A DNA stretch of 10,148 nucleotides from JBBQFC01 sp038321615 (GTDB lineage Bacteria > Bacteroidota > Bacteroidia > Flavobacteriales_D > Cryomorphaceae). Every line of letters starts with the position of its first letter. The first letter of the stretch is position 1. Positions 1 through 5,572 of this stretch are shown piece by piece. Location of the stretch: positions 1 to 10,148 of the forward strand of contig JBBQFC010000084.1 in the NCBI GenBank assembly GCA_038321615.1, given 5' to 3'. A program made the translations under genes and the position numbers. The notes beneath the pieces are model-generated. The model ran no database searches, was not told the DNA's origin, and saw only the letters and a program-made list of their open reading frames with translations.

Positions 1-660
1 CGCAATGTCAAAAAATGAATACTTCTCTTTTCCTTTGGGTCCTCCCACTTCGGCTCCACCAAAAACACGCTGGTAATTATTCTGATAAGTATCGATTGTT
101 TTGAGCGCATAGCCGCTGTAAAAATTCCAGGATACGGTGAGACTTACTTCCTGGTTGCCGCCGAACTCGGGGGAATTAACAGGTGCTCCATTGGCATTTG
201 TGCCGGTTACCATATACACCCTACCCGATGTGCGGATATTGAGCTCCAATCCTTCCAGCACAATGAGTCCATCGAGGTTATACTGCTCGCAAATGCTATC
301 AATGGCTTGCTCCGTGAGTGGTGGCAAGGTAAAGCTTCGATCGTTTCGCTCGCGCAGATCCCAGGGTATCTGGCGCAACTCGAACCGTTTTAAAGTTGAA
401 ACTTCCTCCTGAAGCTTCACTAAAGTTTGCTCAGCCATTTCTTCCGGAAGGCCTGCTACAAATTCAAAAGGTACGCTCCCTTCGTAAATCGGAGCAGAAT
501 TTGAAGGTCCGGCTGCTCGGTTAATTATGCCTACTGCGAAGATGTTTGCAGGCACATATATCTCCGAAGGCTTAATAAAATCGGCGTAGTGGTAAGAAGT
601 GCTGCAGGAGCTGAAAATCCATAACACAAGGAAAAAAAGTACAAAAGGCTTTTGACGCAT
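1..660 (-). CDS. Outer-membrane-type lipoprotein, probable DUF6340 family (3' end beyond window)
   Basis: Reading leftward from the ATG at 660-658, 220 codons stay open to the window edge, so the C-terminus is missing. The N-terminus is a lipoprotein signal: Met-Arg-Gln-Lys, a hydrophobic stretch (residues 6-16), then Phe-Ser-Ser-Cys with the acylated Cys at residue 19. After it come Ile-Tyr-Val-Pro-Ala-Asn and Val-Gly-Ile-Ile-Asn-Arg (about residues 34-48), and later a Cys-x5-Leu-Asp-Gly-Leu-Ile-Val-Leu-Glu segment (about 124-136). This order resembles the Bacteroidota lipoprotein family DUF6340, whose function is unknown; the family name comes from remembered pattern, not a search. The protein should sit in the cell envelope, anchored by lipid. 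The gene diverges from the lipoprotein gene at 721 and shares a 60-bp promoter region with it. Reality of the gene is near certain; the family name is moderate. Confidence 0.85.
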   Translation of the reverse strand, partial: MRQKPFVLFFLVLWIFSSCSTSYHYADFIKPSEIYVPANIFAVGIINRAAGPSNSAPIYEGSVPFEFVAGLPEEMAEQTLVKLQEEVSTLKRFELRQIPWDLRERNDRSFTLPPLTEQAIDSICEQYNLDGLIVLEGLELNIRTSGRVYMVTGTNANGAPVNSPEFGGNQEVSLTVSWNFYSGYALKTIDTYQNNYQRVFGGAEVGGPKGKEKYSFFDIA

Positions 661-666
661 AGCGCA

Positions 667-674
667 CGAATTTA
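667..674 (-). promoter_or_regulatory. Candidate -7 box (TAnnTTCG) for the leftward lipoprotein gene
   Basis: On the minus strand the sequence reads TAAATTCG, one base off the Bacteroidota -7 consensus TAnnTTTG. It ends six bases before the ATG at 660, so the transcript would have almost no 5' leader. No well-spaced TTG-type -33 box is obvious; the nearest TTTTG lies too close (15 bases). Position supports it, the imperfect match does not, so confidence is low. Confidence 0.3.
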
Positions 675-705
675 AGAATTGAGACGTTTCAAAATCGGAA
701 TTGAT

Positions 706-713
706 TAATTTTG
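706..713 (+). promoter_or_regulatory. Candidate -7 box (TAnnTTTG) for the 721 lipoprotein gene
   Basis: TAATTTTG matches the Bacteroidota primary sigma-factor -7 consensus exactly and ends seven bases before the ATG at 721. The predicted leader is only a few bases long, so translation would be nearly leaderless; no Shine-Dalgarno sequence is present. A convincing -33 element at 19-20 bases is not visible. Confidence 0.4.
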
Positions 714-720
714 GCAACCC

Positions 721-1209
721 ATGCGAAATCTCTTGACCCATTTTTTACTCCCTTGTTTGATTCTTTTTTCGACCAGCTCCTGCGTGCAAGACTGCGACGA
801 GCCTGACGTAGAGCGGATTAATTCCTTATTATTTGAGTTGAAACAGGGCGGTGAAGATGGATTTTCGCAAGAGGCGCTAAACTCGATTTATTACGTGCGC
901 TATGTGGCTTTCAGCGAGCCGCTCATAGCCGACACCTTTTATGGAAACGGGAATTTTCCGGAAGGCAATGGTCGGTTCGTGATCAACGACCAATTCCCTT
1001 TTCGCAATTCTCAAACGCCATACTACATTTCCTACGCGTACATCGTAATAGACCCGACGAGCGATTTTGCCGCCGATATCGAGAACGTAAAACTCCAAGG
1101 ATTTTACGACGGTGAATGCGGCTATACCAATACCCAAAAGCAGTTTGTGCTCGACGGCGATACCATCGATTTGGCAGGTTCGGCAGACTTTTACCTGCTT
1201 ACCCGCTAA
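721..1209 (+). CDS. Hypothetical lipoprotein, unrecognised family
   Basis: The 162-residue product starts with a lipoprotein signal peptide: a hydrophobic stretch at about residues 8-16, then Ser-Thr-Ser-Ser-Cys with the lipidated Cys at residue 21. It should therefore be anchored in the envelope by its N-terminus. The ATG at 721 is the only start that keeps the signal peptide. The mature part is acidic and rich in aromatic residues (Ile-Tyr-Tyr-Val-Arg-Tyr near 57-62, Tyr-Tyr-Ile-Ser-Tyr-Ala-Tyr near 101-107), which suggests a beta-rich fold. Cysteines also occur in the Gln-Asp-Cys-Asp start of the mature chain and in Gly-Glu-Cys-Gly-Tyr near residue 133, and could form a disulfide. I do not recognise the family and assign no function. 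It sits head-to-head with another lipoprotein gene, and 42 bp before the thiolase gene. Confidence 0.8.
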   Translation: MRNLLTHFLLPCLILFSTSSCVQDCDEPDVERINSLLFELKQGGEDGFSQEALNSIYYVRYVAFSEPLIADTFYGNGNFPEGNGRFVINDQFPFRNSQTPYYISYAYIVIDPTSDFAADIENVKLQGFYDGECGYTNTQKQFVLDGDTIDLAGSADFYLLTR

Positions 1210-1251
1210 CTGCAATAATAAAATTTGAAACCCCCTGAAATAACTGAAAAA

Positions 1252-2433
1252 ATGAAAGAAGTAGTTATCGTAAGTGCAGTGCGCACTCCTATTGGAAGTT
1301 TTAACGGAGCGCTTTCCACGGTTCCCGCTACGCAATTGGGCGCTACAGCCATCAAAGCAGCTTTGGAGCATGCCAAAATCGATGTTAAGTTAGTAGATGA
1401 AGTATTTATGGGCTGCGTGTTGCAAGCCGGCCTCGGTCAGGCTCCCGCGCGCCAGGCTTCAAAGTACGCAGGCCTTGGCGACAATGTGCCTTGCACTACG
1501 GTGAATAAGGTGTGTGCATCGGGAATGAAAGCAGTAATGCTCGCAGCGCAATCTATAGCCTTAGGCGACAACGAAGTTGTGGTAGCTGGCGGCATGGAGA
1601 ACATGAGTATGACCCCGCACTACCTCCCGGGTTCCAGAACAGGAACCAAGCTTGGCAATATTACAATGCTCGACGGCATGGTCTACGACGGGCTTACGGA
1701 TGCTTACAATAAAGAACACATGGGTAACTGCGCCGATCTTTGTGCCCGCGAGTACAATATAACGCGTGAGGAGCAGGATGCATTTGCAATACAATCCTAC
1801 CAACGAGCCGCAGCCGCTTGGAGCGAAGGTAAGTTTAAGAGCGAGGTAGTACCAGTGGCAGTGTTTCAGCGCAAAGGCGACCCTATCATGGTAAGCGAAG
1901 ACGAAGAGTACAAGAATGTGTTCATGGATAAAATCCCTACGCTACGCCCTGTATTTTCAAAGGATGGAACGGTAACAGCTGCAAATGCCAGCACGCTCAA
2001 CGATGGAGCGGCGGCATTGGTTCTCATGAGCAGAGAGAAAGCTGATGAGTTGGGCCTTATAGTCTTAGCTAAAATAGTGAGCTATGCCGATGCCGCGCAA
2101 GCACCTGAGTGGTTTACAACAGCGCCATCGAAAGCAATTCCAAAAGCATTGGCGAAAGCCGGTTTGAGCATTGGTGACATTGACTTTTTTGAGCTAAATG
2201 AAGCTTTTGCGGTGGTAGGCTTGGCCAATATGCAAGAACTCGGACTCGACGGATCGAGCGTAGATGTAAACGGCGGTGCCGTGGCACTTGGCCATCCACT
2301 TGGCTGCAGCGGAGCGCGAATTTTGGTGACCCTTATAAACGTACTCAAGCAAAATAACGCAAAGCGAGGCTGCGCAGGCATTTGTAATGGCGGCGGCGGT
2401 GCTTCGGCGATGGTGATTGAAAATGAAGGGTAA
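1252..2433 (+). CDS. atoB: Acetyl-CoA C-acetyltransferase (thiolase)
   Basis: This cytoplasmic enzyme condenses two acetyl-CoA to acetoacetyl-CoA, or runs the reverse cleavage, and serves ketone-body, butyrate, mevalonate or fatty-acid pathways. From the ATG at 1252 it is 393 residues, the usual family length, and opens with Met-Lys-Glu-Val-Val-Ile-Val-Ser-Ala-Val-Arg-Thr-Pro-Ile-Gly. A TTG nine codons upstream (1225) is open but adds residues the family lacks. Catalytic residues are all present: nucleophile Cys88 in Val-Cys-Ala-Ser-Gly, oxyanion Asn316 in Asn-Glu-Ala-Phe, His348 in Gly-His-Pro-Leu-Gly and base Cys378 in Ile-Cys-Asn-Gly-Gly-Gly-Gly. The Cys-Asn-Gly-Gly-Gly-Gly-Ala-Ser ending and the Lys-Glu-Asp-Glu-Glu-Tyr-like segment near 215-220 resemble mitochondrial ACAT1 (T2 thiolase) more than the Cys-Ile-Gly-Gly-Gly bacterial type. 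The symbol is family-level; phaA or thlA would be equally fair. It follows the 721 lipoprotein gene by 42 bp, which contains an imperfect -7-like AAAATTTG (1220-1227). Confidence 0.95.
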   Translation: MKEVVIVSAVRTPIGSFNGALSTVPATQLGATAIKAALEHAKIDVKLVDEVFMGCVLQAGLGQAPARQASKYAGLGDNVPCTTVNKVCASGMKAVMLAAQSIALGDNEVVVAGGMENMSMTPHYLPGSRTGTKLGNITMLDGMVYDGLTDAYNKEHMGNCADLCAREYNITREEQDAFAIQSYQRAAAAWSEGKFKSEVVPVAVFQRKGDPIMVSEDEEYKNVFMDKIPTLRPVFSKDGTVTAANASTLNDGAAALVLMSREKADELGLIVLAKIVSYADAAQAPEWFTTAPSKAIPKALAKAGLSIGDIDFFELNEAFAVVGLANMQELGLDGSSVDVNGGAVALGHPLGCSGARILVTLINVLKQNNAKRGCAGICNGGGGASAMVIENEG

Positions 2434-2460
2434 AGAATAGCTTTATGACCCGTTGGGATC

Positions 2461-2526
2461 AAAATTTGCGCGCTTTGTGTGAAATTCATCACGTGCTTTT
2501 TCCCCGCAAAGGTCGCGAACAATTTT
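2461..2526. repeat. 66-bp imperfect inverted repeat between thiolase and kinase genes
   Basis: The left arm combines AAAATT (2461-2466) and CGCGCTTTGTG (2469-2479). The right arm combines CCGCAAAGGTCGCG (2504-2517) and AATTTT (2521-2526). The arms pair with small bulges, leaving a 24-base centre that contains the palindrome CACGTG (2490-2495). CTTTGTG and CGCAAAG elements of this kind recur in Bacteroidota intergenic regions as dispersed palindromes, to my memory. There is no T-run after it, so a classic Rho-independent terminator is unlikely. It could be a dispersed repeat, an RNA-level structure at the thiolase 3' end or a protein site. The rest of the 2434-2636 gap holds no gene that I can support. 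Confidence 0.45.
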
Positions 2527-2617
2527 CGGCGTTGAATTGCTTCGGGGGTATCACACGCTGTTAACAAATCGTGTTTCAGAAAGGAATTTAAATAATCGAC
2601 TACCAGTGCGAACCTTG

Positions 2618-2625
2618 TATATTCG
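2618..2625 (+). promoter_or_regulatory. Candidate -7 box (TAnnTTCG) for the kinase-regulator operon
   Basis: TATATTCG differs by one base from TAnnTTTG and ends 11 bases before the ATG at 2637, giving a very short leader. The same TTCG variant lies before the leftward lipoprotein gene. No good -33 box is seen. It is the best candidate in the 203-bp gap, but weak. Confidence 0.3.
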
Positions 2626-2636
2626 CCTGTTAGTCT

Positions 2637-4571
2637 ATGTGTCGCGCGCTTATTCTCATCTTACTCTGTATGACTTTTGCCGGCTTGGCTCACTGCCAAT
2701 CTACCGACAGCCTTCGTACAGTTTTAACTAAGGCTCAAGGCAAGGATAGAATATCGACCCTCACAGCACTCAGTTTCGCGGAAGCGCAGAACAACCCGCA
2801 AATTGCTTTGGACTATGCCCAGGAAGCCGCAAATCTTTCGGAAAAGCTGGGAATCCGAGCCGGATTAGGCAATGCCCTGCATAAAATAGCCGTAGTGTAT
2901 CGCTTTCAGGGGTATTACGAACGATCGTTGCACTATTCGGACAGTGCGCTATCCTACTTATCCGAAAAAACAGATCAATCGCTTCGGGCCGCTATCTATT
3001 CGAATATGGGGGTAGATTACCGGGCTATTGGCGATTATGAAAAGGCGCTCGAGTATTTCCAAAAAGCGATTGACCTGCATAAATCGCTCGGTCAAAACCA
3101 AGAATGGGCAACAGTTCTCAATCTCCTGGGGGTAATGTACATGTACCTCGAAGACTACCCAAAGGCACTCGACTATTACGATCAGGCACTAGCCCGGCAG
3201 CGCGAAACGGGCAACCGGAAAGAAATGGCCAATTTGCTTAATAACTACGCCATAGTTTATGCCAATCAAGGTTTACTTGATTCTTCATTAGCTTACTTTC
3301 AACGGTCATTCGAAATAGAATTAGAACTTGGCAACCGACGCGGAATGAGCGAAGGGTATAACAATATTGGCGGGGTGTATTATTACATGGGCGACGTTGA
3401 CAAAGCAATAGATGAGTTTCGAAAATCGTACGCCATTGATAGCTCCCTCGGCGACTACAGGGGGCAGATCGCCACGTTGAACAATATTGCCGAGATCTAC
3501 ACCGAAACCGACAACCCCCGAAAAGCCCTTGCGGTGCTCGATCGCAGCTTGGCGATGGCGAGGAAAATAAACTCGAAATCAGACATTCAGGCGGCCTTAT
3601 CGAATACAGCCAATGCTCATGCTAAACTCGGCAACTTCGAACAAGCTTTTAACTTCCTTCAGGATTTTATCATCGTCCGCGACTCGGTGCTTGGAGAGTC
3701 CAGTCAAAGCCTCATTGCCGAAATGGAAACCCGCTTTCTAACTAAGGAAACAGAACAGCAACTGCGCATCAAGGAGCTTGAGATTCAAGAGAATCAGCTC
3801 GCACTCGCGCAACGCCGCAATACGATCATTGGTTTAGGCATAATCATCTTACTTCTGAGCTTCGCAGGATGGCTCGTATATCGATATCAAAAAGCAAGAA
3901 AGGCGACGGAAGTACAAGCCATACGGGCGAAAGTGCAAGAAAATCAACTCAACGCCGTGATCGACGCCACCGAACTGGAGAGACGAAGAATAGCCAAAGA
4001 GCTTCACGATGGCATCGGCCAGCAACTCTCAAGTCTGAAGCTCGGGATATCCAATTTGTCGACGCAAATCGAATCGGGTGAAAATCCTGAACCTTCCAGG
4101 CTTATGCAACTTCAGCGAATAGCCGACCAATCGGCGGCAGAAGTGCGCGTACTATCCCATCAAATGATGCCCAAAACGCTCATTGAAGTAGGCCTGGCTC
4201 CGGCGCTCAGAGATATGTTTGCCCAAAGTTTCGAACTGGCAGGCATCGCGCACGGGTTTGAAGAAGTAAATGCCGATCGTAGATTCGATCCGCGAATAGA
4301 AGTGGCAATTTATCGCATAGCCCAGGAGTTGACCAGCAACATTATAAAACATGCTGCAGCCACCGAAGTACAAGCCGAACTGATTTGTGCTGCGGGTCAA
4401 ATTAGCTTACTGATTACCGATAACGGAAAAGGCTTGAATAAATCGATAAAAAGTGGCTTGGGCATTCAAAACATGGAAAGCCGGGCTCAGCAAGTAAACG
4501 GCGTATTATTGATTGAAAGCGGACAACCGCAAGGTACCGCCGCTCACCTTCGAATAAAATTAGTAGCCTGA
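2637..4571 (+). CDS. Sensor histidine kinase with exported TPR domain (HisKA_3 type)
   Basis: This 644-residue inner-membrane kinase should sense with its N-terminal half and phosphorylate the regulator encoded next. A signal peptide (about 1-20, ending Leu-Ala-His-Cys-Gln; the His before Cys argues against lipidation) is followed by about seven TPR units from residue 74 to 350. Several are exactly 40 residues apart (Leu-Gly or Thr-Gly at 151, 191, 231, 271). A coiled segment (about 358-394) leads to a single membrane helix (396-414), a second helical linker (418-445), and the HisKA_3 motif Glu-Arg-Arg-Arg-Ile-Ala-Lys-Glu-Leu-His-Asp with phosphoacceptor His457. The ATPase has its N box (Glu564, Asn568, His572), the G1 box Asp-Asn-Gly-Lys-Gly (595-599) and the G2 box Gly-Leu-Gly-Ile (607-610), so it looks active. 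This is the NarX/DesK-like class that pairs with NarL-type regulators. Its TGA overlaps the regulator's ATG by one base, so the two are probably translationally coupled. The ligand is unknown. Confidence 0.92.
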   Translation: MCRALILILLCMTFAGLAHCQSTDSLRTVLTKAQGKDRISTLTALSFAEAQNNPQIALDYAQEAANLSEKLGIRAGLGNALHKIAVVYRFQGYYERSLHYSDSALSYLSEKTDQSLRAAIYSNMGVDYRAIGDYEKALEYFQKAIDLHKSLGQNQEWATVLNLLGVMYMYLEDYPKALDYYDQALARQRETGNRKEMANLLNNYAIVYANQGLLDSSLAYFQRSFEIELELGNRRGMSEGYNNIGGVYYYMGDVDKAIDEFRKSYAIDSSLGDYRGQIATLNNIAEIYTETDNPRKALAVLDRSLAMARKINSKSDIQAALSNTANAHAKLGNFEQAFNFLQDFIIVRDSVLGESSQSLIAEMETRFLTKETEQQLRIKELEIQENQLALAQRRNTIIGLGIIILLLSFAGWLVYRYQKARKATEVQAIRAKVQENQLNAVIDATELERRRIAKELHDGIGQQLSSLKLGISNLSTQIESGENPEPSRLMQLQRIADQSAAEVRVLSHQMMPKTLIEVGLAPALRDMFAQSFELAGIAHGFEEVNADRRFDPRIEVAIYRIAQELTSNIIKHAAATEVQAELICAAGQISLLITDNGKGLNKSIKSGLGIQNMESRAQQVNGVLLIESGQPQGTAAHLRIKLVA

Positions 4572-5227
4572 TGAAGCGGATAATTTTGGTGGACGATCAT
4601 GAATTAATTCGTGAAGGGATTTCTGAATTAGTGGGCAGAATAGGTGTCTACCAAGTAATAGCACAAGCCGCTAATGGGCAGGAGGGCTTGGAGCTGGTGG
4701 AAGCTCTAAAACCCGACATCGTTCTTATGGACGTAGATATGCCGGTGATGAATGGCCTCGAAGCCACGCTCCAAATAAAACGCCACCACAAGGCTGTAAA
4801 AGTAATTGTGCTCACCATGCACGGTGAGCCGGCGCTGATCAAGCGCATGATGGAAATTGGAGCCGACGGATTTTTGCTAAAAAATGCCGACCGCGCAGAG
4901 TTTGTAGAGGCTTTGGCGCGTGTAGCAGCGGGTAAAACCTACTTTTCGAGCGACGCGGCACAGGCTGTTATATCGGGCAAAAGTACCACCACCAATACCT
5001 ATCAGGTAGGCGAAGAAAGCCTATTGCTATCGACGTTGAGTGAACGCGAACTAGAAATATTGAAAGAAGTAGCCGCCGGTTTCACCAACAAAGAAATCGC
5101 CGAGAAACTCTTCATCAGCCACCGCACGGTAGATGCCCATCGCACCAACGTGATGAAAAAACTCGAAATTCACAATGCAGCCGGCCTTGTAAAATTCGCC
5201 CTCCAAAATGGCTTGGTTCAAGGTTAG
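4571..5227 (+). CDS. NarL/FixJ-family response regulator
   Basis: This 218-residue DNA-binding regulator is the likely partner of the overlapping kinase gene. The receiver domain (1-120) has the acidic pair Asp8-Asp9, phosphoacceptor Asp54 in Leu-Met-Asp-Val-Asp-Met-Pro, Thr82 in Val-Leu-Thr-Met-His, and Lys104 in Leu-Leu-Lys-Asn, so the phosphorylation site is complete. A linker (about 122-150) leads to the LuxR-type helix-turn-helix: Leu-Ser-Glu-Arg-Glu-Leu-Glu at 156-162, the turn around Thr-Asn-Lys-Glu-Ile-Ala (172-177) and recognition helix Ser-His-Arg-Thr-Val-Asp-Ala-His-Arg-Thr-Asn (183-193). The start codon shares its A with the kinase stop (TGATG). Phosphorylation should favour dimerisation and DNA binding. 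Its targets are unknown; the inverted repeat at 5266-5309 just downstream is a candidate site. Length and domain order are ordinary for the family. Confidence 0.95.
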   Translation: MKRIILVDDHELIREGISELVGRIGVYQVIAQAANGQEGLELVEALKPDIVLMDVDMPVMNGLEATLQIKRHHKAVKVIVLTMHGEPALIKRMMEIGADGFLLKNADRAEFVEALARVAAGKTYFSSDAAQAVISGKSTTTNTYQVGEESLLLSTLSERELEILKEVAAGFTNKEIAEKLFISHRTVDAHRTNVMKKLEIHNAAGLVKFALQNGLVQG

Positions 5228-5265
5228 TGTTTAGGAAGTAGCGTTTATCCTTTCGTAAAGCTTCC

Positions 5266-5309
5266 AATTAGGGTATACACCGTAGTGAATTAAGCACAAC
5301 ACCCTATTT
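5266..5309. promoter_or_regulatory. Candidate operator: inverted repeat ahead of the HTH-only gene
   Basis: Arms AATTAGGGTAT (5266-5276) and ACACCCTATTT (5299-5309) are inverted copies matching at 9 of 11 positions, with a core TAGGGT/ACCCTA. The cores are about 33 bp apart, near three helical turns, so both face the same side of the helix. The right arm touches the candidate -33 element. A related GGGTAT (2546-2551, followed by CAC) lies in the gap before the kinase gene. Binding by the adjacent LuxR-type proteins is inference; short arms can arise by chance. Confidence 0.3.
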
Positions 5310-5337
5310 CATTCGGCTTGCCGTCGCCGCACCTTTG
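5307..5337 (+). promoter_or_regulatory. Candidate promoter for the HTH-only and propeller genes
   Basis: TTTC (5307-5310), 19 bases of spacing, then CACCTTTG (5330-5337) resemble the Bacteroidota pair TTTG / TAnnTTTG with one mismatch in each element. The -7 element ends ten bases before the ATG at 5348, so the leader would be short. This would let the downstream genes be transcribed apart from the kinase-regulator pair. Confidence 0.35.
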
Positions 5338-5347
5338 GTCTATCGAA

Positions 5348-5572
5348 ATGAACGATATGCCCAATAGCGAAATTTCCATAAGTAGTTTGAGCCCACGCGA
5401 AATGGAAGTAATGGCCTTATTGGGCAAAGGCTACCGCAGCGCCCATGTCGCCACCTTACTGCAGATAAGCCCGAAAACGGTCAGCGCACACTGCACAAGC
5501 ATTCGCTTCAAGCTTCGGATCGCCGACCTAAACGGATTAATTCATTTTGCGATAGCGCACCAAAATCTATGA
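5348..5572 (+). CDS. Stand-alone LuxR-type helix-turn-helix protein (no receiver domain)
   Basis: From the ATG at 5348 the product is 74 residues and is almost entirely a GerE/LuxR DNA-binding domain: Leu-Ser-Pro-Arg-Glu-Met-Glu (14-20) and recognition helix Ser-Pro-Lys-Thr-Val-Ser-Ala-His-Cys-Thr-Ser (41-51). It aligns without gaps to residues 156-215 of the response regulator just upstream, with about 22 of 60 positions identical by hand, including the Gly-Leu-x-x-Phe-Ala near the end. The two are thus homologous, and a copied or shed C-terminal domain is plausible. An in-frame TTG at 5318 and an ATG at 5357 are alternatives; 5348 fits the promoter candidate best. Its TGA overlaps the next gene's ATG (ATGA), so the two are coupled. 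It could be a constitutive activator or repressor, or could compete with or bind the full regulator. Which of these holds cannot be told from sequence. Confidence 0.8.
   Translation: MNDMPNSEISISSLSPREMEVMALLGKGYRSAHVATLLQISPKTVSAHCTSIRFKLRIADLNGLIHFAIAHQNL

Noticed and set aside
137..412. Plus-strand open frame inside the left-edge lipoprotein gene
   Set aside because: The minus-strand frame has a signal peptide and a lipobox and stays open for 220 codons; the plus-strand product has no recognisable features.
877..1371. 164-codon minus-strand open frame spanning two plus-strand genes
   Set aside because: It covers the end of the lipoprotein gene and the conserved start of the thiolase; its product has no domain or export signal.
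5234..5265. GGAAG/CTTCC inverted pair with a small inner hairpin after the response regulator
   Set aside because: A 5-bp stem with a large loop and no T-run is too weak to call a terminator.
5318..5347. TTG start for the HTH-only protein
   Set aside because: It lies upstream of, and its frame covers, the candidate -7 element, and it adds residues with no HTH-family counterpart.
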